A DNA stretch of 64,000 bases, taken from NCBI GenBank assembly GCA_020466095.1, contig CM035808.1, positions 75,494,110 to 75,558,109 on the forward strand, written 5' to 3'. This stretch comes from Chlorops oryzae. Taxonomy: Eukaryota; Arthropoda; Insecta; Diptera; Chloropidae. Under the pieces are notes generated by a model. The model saw nothing but the letters and a program-made list of their open reading frames with translations. It ran no database searches and was not told where the DNA came from. The translations under genes and the position numbers were made by a program. Each line of letters begins with the position of its first letter. Position 1 is the stretch's first letter. Positions 33,360-46,217 of this stretch are shown here, piece after piece.

Positions 33360-33881
33360 ATGGTAGAAAATCGTTTTGTACCATTATCTCGCGAACTCCT
33401 CAAATGCAGCTGAACATTTGCGAGATAACATTTTTTTAACAAAACGTTGTAAAGCAGTGTTCTTTCTTAAAAATTAAAATAATTTATTTCCATAATATAC
33501 CTAAGTAATCCGAAACGAAACCATGTTATTTCCATAAATTACTTAAGTAATCCGAAACGAAACCATGTCTAAAAAGGAGAAAAACAGAAAAAATTCGCAA
33601 AAAAAAAATTTTTTTATTAATTTTTTTGATTTTTCCAAAAAAAAATTTTTGGGATTTTTCCAAAATTTTTTTCCCCCAAAACCATGTATGGCCATACACT
33701 ATTGCACTACAAAAAGAATTTTGAAAAAATCTATTCCCGTTTAGCCAGGCATAAGTAGCAGACGAACAGAAATCGTTACTCTTTCATATATAATATATAG
33801 ATATCAGGAGACAATTGTATAAACCTATGAGAACCTCAGGAGTGGCCTAACTTTATTCTGAAATTTTAAACTTTTTTAAAT

Positions 33882-34241
33882 TTAAAAATGTCGATGCAGC
33901 TCCTGTAATTTTATCGTTTGGATCGGCAGATCTAGCAGTGGCACAGATTTTGCGTAAATCATGTACCACTCGTTCTGAGGTTTTATACCTCTTAACTCGA
34001 CATTTAGTTGCGACGATATAATCTCGGTATTTTTCCCACCAAACCTCTGTAAAGTAAGTGGCTTCTTTTTGGCTTCGACTCCCAGTTCATTGGCGATCGT
34101 CTCATCAATCAACGTAGCTGGCGAGCCTTCGTCTAGAAACGCCATAGTTTTAAACACTTTCTTATTTGGTCCACGAAGTTCTACTGGCAGGATTTTAAAA
34201 AGCAGCTTCGTGGACTTCAGGTTGATTGCTTTCACCTGCAT
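33882..34241 (-). pseudogene. BEL-A protease-region remnant
   Basis: A 119-codon minus-strand frame with 'ILPVELRGPNKKVFKTMAFLDEGSPATLIDE', the aspartic protease region of BEL/Pao proteins (Asp in 'FLDEGS'). It lies upstream of the RT at 31054-31654, with Helitron-2 between. No gag or zinc-knuckle sequence is recognisable further right, so BEL-A appears truncated there. Confidence 0.78.
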
Positions 34242-35059
34242 TGTATTAAAATGCTGTATGCTGCCATCATTTTAAACACCATCGGTTTGGCCGTTTTCTA
34301 TTGTTCCATGCAACATACTATTATGTACCTTTTAACATCCATCTACTGAGCAACTCTTCCTTCGGTGACACACATTTATATTATGTTCTCGTCTCAGACA
34401 AGAGAAACACAAACATTGAGTTTTGGCTAAAAAAAAATTTGCCTGCTATCACTCGATTTCGCGTTGGCAACCCTTTTCGGGATCATCAAAGTTTACGCGC
34501 TCGTCAAATCGAAAATTTCAAAATTTAAATTTAAAGTATTAAATAGTAATTTATATTCATTTCTCTGTCTCGCGCGATTCTTCTTGAGTCCATCCTCCTA
34601 AGGAACTGAGGAATTCAAGCTTCGTCGGGTGAGACGTATCATTTCCAAGTCGAAATTTATAAATTTTTCGGATCTTCGAATTTCTACACTCTTTCTCTCT
34701 CTTCATTTATCATTTCTCTCATTGTAGCTTTGTTCTTTCGCCGAAGCTATCCAGAATAAATTTTTAGCCTATACAAGAACCACAAGAAAGCTTTCAGCTC
34801 TGCCTATTACTGGCTAGACTCAAAGCTAGTCCCAGGGCGGTATTTAAATTTTGCATACTGGTATTCTTTTAGTGGCTCTAATGCCAGAAATGCTTATTTA
34901 ATAAAAAAGCGCCTGAAGTACCGCCCTCGCAAAATAATTCCACTGCTACACGGAATTATCTAATACAAAACCAACAAGACTGCGAGATCAACAACAAACG
35001 TTGAGCTTTCTTTTAACAGCGGTTCAAAAGCTCCTGCTAATAACGTAGGTGATCCAGCA
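34242..35059. other. Unassigned AT-rich DNA
   Basis: No gene recognised. Short frames only, with no motif I can name. Confidence 0.4.
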
Positions 35060-35323
35060 GTGCAGACAGGCATGGATCGGTACATCAAGATTAAAAGGAA
35101 ACTAAGCCCTCAGAAATCAAATGTGGGTAAAGCGAAAATAAATAAAACAAAATCTGACGCTAACCCATCGAACGCGTCAAGCGGAAATAGATTTGCGGCT
35201 CTAACTACAAAGCCCACTGAGGCATGTGATACATCAAAGGATGGTGTAGAAAAATCACAAAAACCGCCTCCAGTATATCTTCGAGAGTGTAGCTCCAACA
35301 ATTTGGTCACAAGCCTAACCTAG
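35060..35323 (+). pseudogene. N-terminal ORF1 fragment of a Jockey-type retrotransposon
   Basis: An 87-codon frame with a basic, Ser/Asn-rich start, 'NRFAALTT', and 'PPPVYLRECSSNNLV'. The PPPxYLRE motif is typical of the start of the nucleic-acid-binding domain in ORF1 of Jockey and related elements. The frame ends just after it at an apparent junction ('CTAACCTAG'), and the zinc knuckles are absent. It is a fragment, not a working gene. Confidence 0.6.
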
Positions 35324-35400
35324 TTAATTAGAAAGGAGTCCTTCCACATCATGCCTCTTACTAGAGGAAATGTTCATGAGAGCAAACTTCAGGTCTATAA
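35324..35400. other. Short unassigned spacer
   Basis: No feature seen between the ORF1 fragment and the inverted-repeat element. Confidence 0.4.
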
Positions 35401-35664
35401 CACAATGCTACAAAAAAAAGTTTTTTCATACACTTGTTTCTGATGGTTATTTTATGTTAGCTTAGGGCTCCCTTATTCCAAAAATTGATTTATGGCCCTA
35501 AATATAGGGAAAAGTAGAGAAAATTTACTTTTTTCACATTTTGGGCCATATCTCGGAAACGCTACTTAAATCCATCAAACGAATGACCTTTTTGGAATGA
35601 GGGAGCCCTAAGCTAACATAAAATGACTATTACACAAAAAGTGTCGAAACTCTGAAGCATTGTG
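35401..35664. mobile_element. Foldback/MITE of 264 bp
   Basis: The two ends are inverted copies: CACAATGCTACA at the left and GAAGCATTGTG at the right, with about 80 bp of pairing that includes GTTAGCTTAGGGCTCCCTTATTCC and its complement. The core (GGGAAAAGTAGAGAAAATTTAC) recurs in the larger foldback at 42860-43654 and at the left edge of the window. Confidence 0.75.
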
Positions 35665-36685
35665 CTATGCATCAACATGTTATTATTTAACAAAACCTAA
35701 ATTTTTATTTTTGCTTGCTACATTTGTCTACATACTAATGCAAAAGTCGATAATAAATAACGAAAATTAAAAGAAATATTGGGATTTAAAAATAAAAAGT
35801 CGTAGAATAGCATGGGAAACAGCAACCATTCCACGCTCTCTTTCATTGGTGTCGTCATTTTCGCTTTTCGAGAGAATGCTTCAAAATAGCGGTAACCGAA
35901 GTGGTACTATCTTGTTTTTCTGATATCATCTGTTCCACCGTTCCAGCCCACATATATACACACAGACATTTTTATTTTTTGCATTTGCCTCTGATATTTT
36001 TACATTGTTTTGTTTGTATATCCGCAGCACTCGAGTTTAACTCGAGTTTGATTGCTTTTTTTGGATCAGTTTGGGTACAACATACCCGAAATGAGAATCT
36101 GAATAAATTTACAACAAAGTTTGAGTTGGTTTCTTGAACTTGAAGCCAGAGTGTTTGAACAGAATCGAGCACACTCAAAGCAGCTCTCTGTTCCTGGTTA
36201 CGGTGTCTCTGTAGGCAAATTTAAAATGCCACTTCTAATGCCCTCTTTAAGGAACAACGGGCGAATTTACCACCATATCACATTAATACCCTTTGCATCC
36301 ACATCGATGTGCAAAAAATTGTACTCTGCGTCCACCAGAGCCATTAGTACGATTTCATTTTGCTTTTTGTAATTAAAATTTGCTTCCACGATTAGTTGGA
36401 GCAATAACTTTTTTTTTACTTTTTTTATTGAATCTCACTTTAAATATGAACTAACAATAAGTTTTCAAATCTTAATTCTAAATAAATCTTACCTACTTAT
36501 AACGCATATAAAGTATAAAGTAGTATTTCGATATGACCAAGTTGACGGGTGACTTATACACAAGATCTACAGCGATGAGTCGAACGCGTACACGAGTGCT
36601 TTGCAACGGGTGGCTATTGCCGCAGCTGGACAATCGTCGTCGCGAAATAATCGGTTCCACGGGTTGGCATCGACCACTTCTATAA
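35665..36685. other. Unassigned AT-rich DNA
   Basis: No gene recognised. The frames at 35901-36137 and 36121-36372 have no family features. Confidence 0.4.
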
Positions 36686-38290
36686 GCGGGCCCGGGAATT
36701 CCTTAAAATGTAGCGGTCGAACGATCAACCCTTCGTAGTCTGGAACTCGAAGCAGTAAAGGCTAAGGACCTAGCCATTTCGTTGGGATGATGAATTAGAC
36801 GCTCTGTGTAGGCTGATTTCAGGTGTACTACTTCATCCCTTACAATCGGTATTTCCCGGTCTCGGTGGATATTTACGTTGCGTATATACCAAGGTGCACC
36901 TATAATTACACGAAGAATTTTTTATTGTAATTTTTAAAGGCGATTTTAAGGGTGGGCGTGTGCCTCTTTTGAGAGTAAATGTCACGTGCTTACTTATTTG
37001 TTCGTTTATTTTGATGCGCCATATCGCAAGCCATTTTCGATTACTTTCAAGTGTGATTACAGATTTTGAGAGGTAGAAATCTCGCTTTGCTAACGGCTTC
37101 GTATAGCTGTATCGTCGGCAAGAGTAGAAATTATAAGGCTACTGTTTACAAGGGGTGGCCAGACGTCCTTATTTCCCAGGACATGTCCTGTTTTCGCACT
37201 GCTTGTCCTGGTGTCTTGTTGTTTTCTGAAATGTCCTGTTTTTTTTTTTGTCGCGAAGCAAAAACAGGGTTCGGAAGTCATTTTTTTGTACCTACAAGAA
37301 TAGCGCTTGCGCACTGTAAGCATCAGACAGAGACTTTTGATTCGGCACGCTCAGACCCTTAACGCTGCGTTCCAAAACTCGACTGACCTCGACCAGGTTC
37401 AACTCACGCAGGTTTTTATTGGTTTTAAATTCCTGCGCGAGTTGAACTCGGTCGAGTTTTGAAATGTTTTGAAACGTACACTTGGTAGTTTGGTGCTTTT
37501 TTGCTGGTACGATTGTACCAACGTGAATTTGATAAGCAAATTCGGTAGTTCATTGAAGTATTCTTTTGGAAATTTCTTATTAAAACCTTCAATGATTGAA
37601 TCATAACTCACAATTCTGGAAGTAGTGTGTTTCTTCGGGAAAAGTTTTTTTTGCGCATCGTATAAGTTGTATAATATAATTATAATTGTACTTATGCGCT
37701 TCTATATCTAATTGTACTCAACTTTTAACAGCACGCATGTAAAATTATTACCAGCAATAAAATGTACATTTATTACATAAATGAATTGCTGTTTATTCGT
37801 CTCACAAGTCTACTGCAGGGAAAAGAGAGCCATCTGCAATAGTCTGAGTTACTTCACATTCATGAATGTGAGTTTACCTATCATACGTAATTGCGAAATG
37901 GTTTTTTGATCTTTATAAAAAAAGCTCATCCGGCCTGTTCCGATTTTTCATTGTGCAGATCTGGCCACCCTTGTTTACAGAGAAATCTGCTGTGTACAGT
38001 AAGTAGAGGAATGGTCCAAGAACACTCCGTTGCGGCAACTCCTGCTCTAATTTCTTTATTTTGGGTAATATGGTCTAAAAAGTTAGCTTAAAAGACAATA
38101 TTGGTTAAATAGCATGTAAGAAACCCTTGAAAAGAAGGAGGTAGGAGAGATTTGCTTTATCCAAAAAACAGCAGAGCAGTTTTCTTGATATTCCAAAGCT
38201 TTTCGTATATCATTCGTTATGCGATTAACGTGCTCTATAGTACCATGATTTTTACGGAAACCGAGCTAGTGATTTGGAAAAATATTATTT
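36686..38290 (-). pseudogene. Jockey-type reverse transcriptase remnant, split by a hAT element
   Basis: Read leftwards: 'FRKNHGTIEHVNRITNDIRKALEY' (about 38170-38275), then 'SVLGPFLYLLYTAD' (about 37985-38040), the hAT insertion, 'STLADDTAIRSR' (about 37098-37135, the catalytic ADD box), then after further deletions 'PWYIRNVNIHRDREIPIVRDEV' (about 36840-36905), a C-terminal motif of Jockey ORF2. Frames differ between pieces and large parts are missing. Confidence 0.72.
37151..37971. mobile_element. Non-autonomous hAT-type element (821 bp)
   Basis: An 8-bp duplication TGTTTACA flanks it (37143-37150 and 37972-37979). Ends are AGGGGTGGCCAGA and TCTGGCCACCCT. Eight-base duplications and such ends fit hAT. 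Inside is a strong hairpin (about 37373-37474: CAAAACTCGAC with GTCGAGTTTTG) and no transposase. It disrupts the Jockey-type RT. Confidence 0.85.
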
Positions 38291-39076
38291 TCTGATCTAA
38301 ATGGAGTCAATTTGAAGAGCAGTGTTTTTGCAAAAAGTTTTGAAATGCATGGAAGAGCATGGAAGAGCAATAATTAAAAAATTTTTGCCATCAGCAATTT
38401 GGAAAGTTTAATTTCTTGTAAAAATTATCCGCTATAGCTTGCATTCCCATAAAGATGTCAGAGTCTGAAAAATAAACGTAAACTGCAATTAATATAACTT
38501 AAACGAATTAATAAAAAAAGAGACTCACTTGTTTGTACTCGTTCTAACACATTTGTAAATTGCATTGCAAACTTCACTAATGATATAGCAAATGTTTGAC
38601 CTTGACCTTTTAAATAAAAAATTGACACTGGCGTTACTGTCACCATTGGAAAGGTATCACAGCGTTATTGCCAGGCGTTACCCAGGACCAATTATGCCCG
38701 CGCAGGAAGCTTTGGAGCATTGAGAGCAAACGCTTGTGTACAAACACAAAAAGCAACAACAAAGAAGAGAAACCGAAAACATTTAAGTCTGCCCACAGAC
38801 AGCAAACGAGAAGGACCTTTGTCAGACGAAGCAAAAAGAGAAAGCGAAAAAAGGCAAAAAGCTACATGATAAAAAAAAACTAAAATGAACACATTTTGAC
38901 ATCGCTTACAGAAACAGATTTTGTCGCACTCACTGCTTTTACAAAACCTTTATAAAACAATTTTTAACAACTCCATTTCAGTTTTTGACTAATTTGTATC
39001 TTTCAGCACTATGTATATACATTAGGGTGGCCGCCAAATGTATGGAAAAAAATTAAATTTGTCCGATTCTGCCTCC
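38291..39076. other. Unassigned DNA with a possible minus-strand exon
   Basis: The minus-strand frame 38530-38646 ('VTVTPVSIFYLKGQGQTFAISLV') reaches a possible splice donor (AAGTGAGT on the minus strand, near 38524). This could be a coding exon of an unknown gene or element, but nothing next to it supports that. The basic plus-strand frame at 38668-38883 shows no family feature. Confidence 0.25.
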
Positions 39077-40544
39077 CAGGCAGGGTTGGGCAAAATTCAT
39101 TGAAATATAAATGCATTGACCATTGCACTACCACTAAACATTTAGTGATAATGCTAGAGAAATTTAATTATCACTTAATAGTACGTTTCCATATGGTGTT
39201 AAATTCTGAAGTGTTAAGCTTTTTTGAACCAATGCTCGGATTTTTTTTTTCGATCTTGAAATGCTCTTAGACGTTCACTTTTTTATTTAAGATAGCCTGA
39301 ACTTGAATACCGGATCTTTTTCGGAAATTATATGGGTTTGAAATCAAGTTTTTGTACGAAATTGGTAAATATTTTTGCCTTTATCGACCTATAGGCTATA
39401 GTACCTAAACTGTTGAACCGATTTCATCCATATTTACGAGGGATATATTGTTTTTTTACTCTTCTTTCATACAAATTTAAGACTTTTTGAAACGGTCGAA
39501 CGATAATGGGGCTACGATTTAAAAATATTGACCAAAAATCGCAAAACCTTTCCCAGCGGAAATTTTAAAAACGCGAGCGTACTTTCAAATTTCAAGCATA
39601 TATTTAGATGCAGCGAAACAAATACTACAAAACAAAATTGGTTTCAGGTCAACGGCAAATTTACTGTTGAGTAGTGTTATTTGTATTATTTTCTTGATTT
39701 GCTTTTCTTAGCACTAACATTTTGAATTTTGAGCCGCTGATGTTTTGCTTTGATAAACCATTTACAAATCCAGCAAAAAACAATCTTTTTACTGGTGCGG
39801 ACAATGGAATTGGTGTGTTGTACCCTCCACCGGAGTTTCACGAAGAGTTTTGGTGCTGGAATTATTGTCGGGCTCAAAAGTAATATCGAAAATTGAGTCA
39901 TCACTTTCAAACTCCAATTAATTTGTGCTCATTTTGAACTTGAACCTTGAACTTTGAACCGTTGATCCTCTGTCCTTTGTATATATTTCACGCTTTAGGC
40001 ACAAGTATCCAGCCTTTTTCAAAGAAATTTGTTGTTATTTTAATTCTTAACACCACGTATTAAAATATCCTTCAATTCAATTCAGTATTCGAATGCGAAA
40101 TTCAAGAAGTCGATCATCGTCTTTATAACTTTTTTATTTCAATAAATAATTCTTCTAGCCTACTTTATTCACTCAAATAAAATTTAAAATGCAATTAAAA
40201 GTGATAATGAAATTTTATTTTCATGCGATTAAATATTTAATGCATTAAGTAATTTTTTTAAATTTAATTGAGTGGAAAATTTTTTCATTGTCATTAACGA
40301 TTTAATGGCAATGCAAATGAGATTGCATTACCATTAAATACTTATTCATAATGAAAAAAAGAATGGTTTGGCATTAAGAGTTAAGTGAAAATTTAAAAAA
40401 AGCTGTATTGGCACTTAGCCTTGAATGATAATGCATTTTTTTTTTACATTTTCAATAAGCCTTAAATGATAATGAAATTTCTTGAACATTATCACTAACT
40501 GTAAATTATTAATGCAAAATTAATGGTAATGCAAAGTGCTCAAC
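39077..40544. mobile_element. Probable degraded hAT-type element with subterminal repeats
   Basis: Ends are CAGGGTTGGGCAAA at the left and the imperfect complement GTGCTCAACTTTG at the right, with decayed 8-bp flanks (CTCCCAGG and CTTCCGGG). Both ends are packed with repeats of the GATAATGCATT/ATTAATGGCAATG type, common subterminal binding motifs in hAT elements. No transposase is recognisable. Confidence 0.55.
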
Positions 40545-42195
40545 TTTGCTTCCGGGGGCTCAAAAGTTTGGTATTTATCAAAAACTTTCGTGTGAAAAAT
40601 TTGATGAAGATTAAGCAAAGTTTAGAAGCGCAATGACCTCAAAGATAGAAAATTCGTATTTTGAAATTTTTAAAAAGCCATATTTTAAGAACAAATATTC
40701 CTAGCTTCATCCAATGTTCTAAGGGCCTGAAAATTTTTCGAAGCTGCATCTTTCTTCTATAAGTCACAGAGCTCTATCTCTACACATAAAAAAATTTCTT
40801 TAAAAAAAACTGTTTTTGGAAAGAAAAACGTTTTTTGCATTTTTTGGGTTAATCTTATCTCTGACCGAAAAAACATCAATCATCAGTTTCACTTATTTTC
40901 AAAGAAGGAAACTTTTTCACCTTATCCATGAATCTTTATCTCAACTAGGTAATGGACTTACCATAGAAAAATTGGGAATAACTTTTCTCTGTCCTCAACG
41001 GGACTAATTCCCATCTGAGAAAGGCGATAATGATGCCGGACTTATTATTTCTAAGTAAGGAAACATTTTTGATTGTTTATCATACTGAAGTACTCTAAAT
41101 GCTTAATATAGCACACATTCAAAGTTTATCATATTTCATGTTGGTGGAAATTCATGAAAACGCCATTGCTCAAGCTCGCCTTCTAACATATGATTCTATA
41201 AATAATTAAGAAAACCAAACGAGCAATACCTGGTTGAAAATAAATACCTTTCTCATTTGGAAGCATCTTGAGGAGCGGAAATGTCCATTACGAAGCAAGA
41301 AAACTTTGACACGCAGTTTAAAATAGCTCAGGCTTAAACTATTTATGTTTCTTTATATTTTTCAAGCTTATAAAGGGTCCCGTTTTGTACATTTGTGCTT
41401 CTTAAGATGCTCCAACACTTAAATCCTTTCTTAAAAAATCGCCATGCCCATTTTATTTTGACGAACTATAAAAATTTCAACACATGTGATAGGTAAGCAT
41501 TGAAAATACGTATTTCAAAAATTTGTTAACTAAGGGAATACGAAATATGTCTCCAATGCCAAATAGCCCCAAATCGAAAATGAAAATGGCCTTTTGGGGC
41601 TATTTTTCTTTACAAGAAAATGACTCAAAACCAAAAATGAAATTCGGCCGCAAAAAAAAAACCAAAAAGCCCCACAAAATGTTTGGAAATGAAATGAAAA
41701 ATGGCCCAATTTAGGGATTTTTTTGCACAATACAATATTGCCCCGCTTTGAAAAATGAAAAAAAGTCCTCTAGGTTGGGCTTATTAGGCATTATAAAAAT
41801 GGCACCAAATGAGAAAATTAAAAAAGGCCCGAAAGTTCACGTAGTTTCGAATAATGAAAAATGACCCCAAGGCCATTTTTCATGGAGCCTGTTATAAAAT
41901 TTCTCGTTCAGAAGAATGATAAATCTTCCTAATATATTCGTTTGAAAATCCTTGCTTTTTTCCCGAAATTTGGTGTTGACTCTTCAAAGCCCATTTCGAG
42001 AGTGGGACTTTTTGACAAAATAATTCACCCTTTGACAAAACGTTTAAACACTTTTTTAAAAGTACATAGGTATCAAAAACTCTCAAATCAGCTCTCGGCT
42101 TTTTTAACATAATGAATCAAAAAATATTTCAAATTTTGACGTTTGTTTTTTATGTCATATTAATAAATGCGCCCTTAACATAACACGAATGGACT
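40545..42195. repeat. Unassigned AT-rich DNA with a degenerate 40-50 bp repeat
   Basis: From about 41555 to 41890 a block built of 'AAAATGAAAA.TGGCCC' and 'CCCCAAA.' motifs recurs about six times with heavy decay and creates chance frames on both strands. The rest shows no gene. Confidence 0.45.
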
Positions 42196-42300
42196 ACAAC
42201 ATACCCGACACACTCGGTGTCGAGGGTTTATTGCGCTTGTTAGTTTGTGCTTACACTAGACTGTTAGTTATTAGAGGAGATTTAATGGGCGCGCTAGGGG
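42196..42300. repeat. Dispersed repeat end (ATACCCGACACACTCGG)
   Basis: It shares the start of the element at 62132-62937 (ATACCCGACACACTC, TTGCG, TTTGTG). Probably a truncated copy. Confidence 0.5.
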
Positions 42301-42859
42301 TCTGATATATGAATAAAATTTTGTATGGGATTCAGTGCGGCCATCCCCTACTTATGATTTTTTATTTTTTTGTTTTATTTTAGAATATGCGAGAAACGCC
42401 CTAAAAACGTTACTTTTTATAGAATAGATTGATCTTTCTTTTAAGACCTACAACAACAAAATCGGTTTATACTGGGCCGACATGGGACGTCTTTAAATCA
42501 AAATTTTAAGGTATTTAAAAGATACATCCGCTTGGAGGCCTTTGGTTGCCACCGGGAAAATAATTATTGAATTTGCTATGCATATTCGAAAAATATACAA
42601 AACGAGCCTTCAAACGAGTCTAATATCAAGAATATTTCATAATTTTTTGTAATATTTTAATAATCTGTATAAATTACAACCATTTTTTTTTTAACAGAAT
42701 TTTAGGTTTCGCCTTTTAACAGGTCGAAAAATGGGTATGGTATAAAAAAATAAATCTTTGATTTAGGTGCCGAGGACCATAAATTATGTCAAACTTTTTG
42801 AGACTATAATTACGAAAATCTGTTAACGTAATCTATTCATAATTTAATAAAAAAATGCA
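42301..42859. other. Unassigned AT-rich DNA
   Basis: No gene or clear repeat boundary seen. Confidence 0.35.
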
Positions 42860-43654
42860 AAAAAAAAAATTTTTTTTCATACACTTTTTTTCGAATGGTT
42901 ATTTTTTGTTAGCTTAGGTCTCCCTTATTCAAAAAAGGTCATTGGTTTGATAGATTTAAGTAGCGTTTTCGAGATATGGCTCAAAATGTTATAAAAGTAA
43001 ATTTTCTCTACTTTGCCCCATATTTAGGGCCATAACTCAATTACTGTATAAAATAACCAAGCAGATAGACCTAATTTGGAAAGATAGGGACCGTACGCAA
43101 ACTTTAAGTGCCCAAACGCCACCCTACGACTCTAATTGTGACTTCTATGAGGTCAGAAGGGCCATTTTTTGCTGATCGAGTTCTAAGGCTTTAAATGTTC
43201 GTTGCGGTTTTCGAAAAAACTAGTATGCCTAATATTGGGATAATTTGCACTGGTTGCTAAGATATGGCTTGATAATTGAGTGAAAAAATGAAAATATGAG
43301 CGAAAAATGGCCACTCTGATTTCAAAGGAGCCACAATTATAGCCGTAGGCTGGCGTTTAGGAACTTAAAATTTGCGTACGGTCCCTACCTTTCCAAATAA
43401 GGTCTATTAAATTAAATTTGCACACGGTCTCCACCTTTCCAAATTAGGTCTATCCGCTTAGCTATCTTATACGGTGAGTTATTGCCCCAAATATGGGGAA
43501 AAGTAGAGAAAATTTACTTTTATCACATTTTGAGCAATATCTTGGAAACGCTTCTTAAACCCATCAAACCAGTGACCTTTTTGGAATGAGGGAGACTTAA
43601 GCTAACATACAATAACCATTAGAAAAAAATGTCGAAACGCTGTAGCATTGTGTA
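42860..43654. mobile_element. Large foldback element (about 795 bp)
   Basis: The left arm (TTTTTTCATACAC to GAGATATGGCTCAAAATG) and right arm (CACATTTTGAGCAATATC to GTAGCATTGTG) are inverted copies of about 170 bp. Inside them a second inverted pair carries GGTCTATC and GGGACCGTACGCAAA with its complement. Its right end is also the first 150 bp of the window. The smaller 35401-35664 element shares its ends. Confidence 0.7.
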
Positions 43655-44052
43655 ATTAAAACAAAAAAAATTTCTTAGTACCTGTTGGTGGGTGAAACAA
43701 ACGAAATAAACCTCTACTGACGGTTGACGGCAACCGAAATACACCTCCGTTGGTTTCCCAATAAATTTAAAATTTGACTGTAGGCGTATGTGTGTGTATG
43801 TTTATTTCTCTGGAAGTTTGACAAGTATACAAATTTACAACGGGGTTTCTGTTAACGATTCACAATGACAATTGACGTGATGTCCTTAAATCAAAAATAC
43901 TTCGCGTCTTCACAGATTTTTTTTAATATTTAAGTCTAATGACGACGCTTTGCTTCTCCGCAATTGATCGTGTTGTCACTATCTCTCTAACAATCGATGC
44001 AAGGTGGCGATGCAAACATCTTTAAATTAGTCGATATATGTTATATGCAACA

Positions 44053-45413
44053 TGTATTTCCATCTAAATTATATTGTGTTTGTTTTGGTTGCAGCAACAT
44101 TTCACACCACGTAAAGGTACATCCTTTGCTGGAGCAACAGAAATTATTATTCCCCGTTTCCACTGACTTCTCGAAAGATCTTCATCTCAAATCAAAACGA
44201 CCTCTCCATTTTGTACGTCGAGTAAGTGTCGGCAAATGTTCTCTTACCCATGGCCGCTAGAAAGTATTTTTTAACTGCTGACTAATTTAATATTGTTTAC
44301 GCGGACAAGTCATTTCATGGCCAAGCGTTTGCGTCGAGTTTCTGCTCCTAAGAAGAAAATGGTTCGGCGTCAATGGATCCAATTCAGGTCCCGCTTCTAG
44401 CAGGTGTATCCTGTGGTACCTCTGCCTTAAGAGTTTACGCCAATACACGCTTCACCGATCGAATCAACCGCTCCCAACATGCTTAACTGCTAGGATTACC
44501 CGGACAATTATATTCCCATTTAATTCCCTTGGAGCACATTTTATTTTGCAGATATTCCATGTCAATAAGATCACTCTGTTATCGTTATTCACCATCGGTC
44601 CCGACGAAACAGGTACCCATGTCAGACCTGAACTTAGCAGGAATTCCGCGGCGGTTGACGAAATTCCGTATACACAAAATACATGTATCGGTGGACAGGT
44701 TGACGGCCAACTCGTTTTGTATAGCTCTGTTTGTCATACATGTAGGCAAAGCGGCCCATCTTTTTTCTTGTTTTCGTCCAAATGCCACTTACAATGGTCC
44801 GAAATAATTCAACCCAGTAAAGGTAAAGGGTCTTAAGTAAGGACTAACTCTGTCGGAAGGCAACTGACCCATAATTGTTGGCTTGGGCACCCCTCGATCA
44901 TTTTTCCATTTTTCACATTTGTTTTTTGCATGCTTAACTGCGACGCGTTGTTGAGGGATCCAGTGTCTTCGTCTTATTTCGTTAACAATTAGTTCTTCAT
45001 TTTGGTGGTGCAACCTTAAATGAAAGCACGAGTTTGGTGGAGGCGCGGCATTTTGGAAAACTAACGGGAGGACGTGCAGTCTCGGGCAAGCAAATAGCAT
45101 AATCGTGTCTTCCAAAAACACAAAGCAGACCGTCACCATTTAAGCGCGGCATCAGAGTTATACGTCGCTATCCCTCGCCACCATTCCATCGGCACGGAGC
45201 TGATTAATTTTCTGGCCGTAAACTTCACGTAGCACCATTTGAAATTAGGCCACCTCCGCCGTATGTAGTTCTTCAGTTGTAAGGGGACGTCCCCCTGACA
45301 GGCGTCCATTTTTTTTTTCATGAATGACGTAAGCCGGCCTCATAACCCAAGCGAGGATTCTCTCGAGCCGAAGAAAGCGTGAACATGCACCAAATTCTAT
45401 AATATGCTTGACG
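44053..45413 (-). pseudogene. BEL-A integrase and C-terminal remnant, copy B
   Basis: Equivalent of 470-1830, with the integrase catalytic region at 44585-45139. The block that reads SVMG in copy A is SDMG here, so this copy retains an aspartate that copy A has changed. Frames are otherwise broken at the same points. Confidence 0.82.
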
Positions 45414-45420
45414 GGTGTTA

Positions 45421-46213
45421 TTATGCAGTAACGTCGTTTTTCTTCTCCGCCTCTTTGGGGACACCGATCATGCTATGCATCGCCCACTTACTATCATCAC
45501 TTCTCAGAAATGCTGGTCCCCTTACCCGCTCGTTTTCCACGTCATACTCTTTTGGGCATTTGGTCTGTATTGCGGCGTCCATGTGTTGAATTAAATTTCC
45601 AACCAGCGCCAACCTTCTTCGTTTGTCGTCTCTAAAATTTCGCTGATATGATGTGCAACGAATGTTTTATACTGTCGGTGATCGGATTTAATCCAGTAAT
45701 CCAGCAATAATATTCGCGCTTCTGAGGCGTGTGCCTAAGACCGTAGCTTTCAGTTCCAATTGGGGCACCGAAAGCATTTTGAGCGGAGCGTATTTGGTCT
45801 TGCCCGTTATAAAACGAACCTTAAAGCTATCCCTTGTTACGATTCGCCAGTATGCCACCACTGGACATGCTGTTACACGGGCATCAGAATATATGTTCCA
45901 CGATAGAACTCGACCGACAAAGTTTTGACGAATAACAATGTTCAAGCTGGAATCGCCTCACTATCTGCAACTGCGCCACCCACTCAGTAAACCTGTTGAA
46001 AATTCAATATGGTATTTCCTCGTCCCAGTGGGTTTCAGTCCGCCACAACTCTTGAAGCATCACCTTCCCATAGATCATAAGATTCGCGAGCATGCCAACC
46101 GGGTCAAACACTGACATCACCAAGCTGAGAAATTGTCTCTTAGTTGAACGTTTTCTTTCAGCGTCAATATTTGGATCCACTCAAAGCGAATTCATTTGAA
46201 AAATAAATTCGTC
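45421..46213 (-). pseudogene. BEL-A RNase H and linker remnant, copy B
   Basis: Nearly identical to 1838-2630, with the RNase H block at 45688-45945 and the linker at 45421-45612. It stops at the LTR. No RT half lies on the other side of this unit, unlike at the main array. Confidence 0.83.
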
Positions 46214-46217
46214 CGCC

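Larger units (their letters stand above)
31751..33801 (-). mobile_element. Helitron-2 (2051 bp, non-autonomous, inside BEL-A)
   Basis: On the minus strand it starts TCTATATATTATATATG (33801 leftwards) and ends with the same GC-rich hairpin and CTAG as Helitron-1 (31751). It lies between A and T. The shared 3' end but different 5' end mark it as a relative rather than a copy of Helitron-1. It splits BEL-A between protease and RT. Confidence 0.9.

Noticed and set aside
38668..38883. Basic 71-codon plus-strand frame
   Set aside because: Lysine/arginine-rich from A-rich DNA, with no motif and no support from its surroundings.
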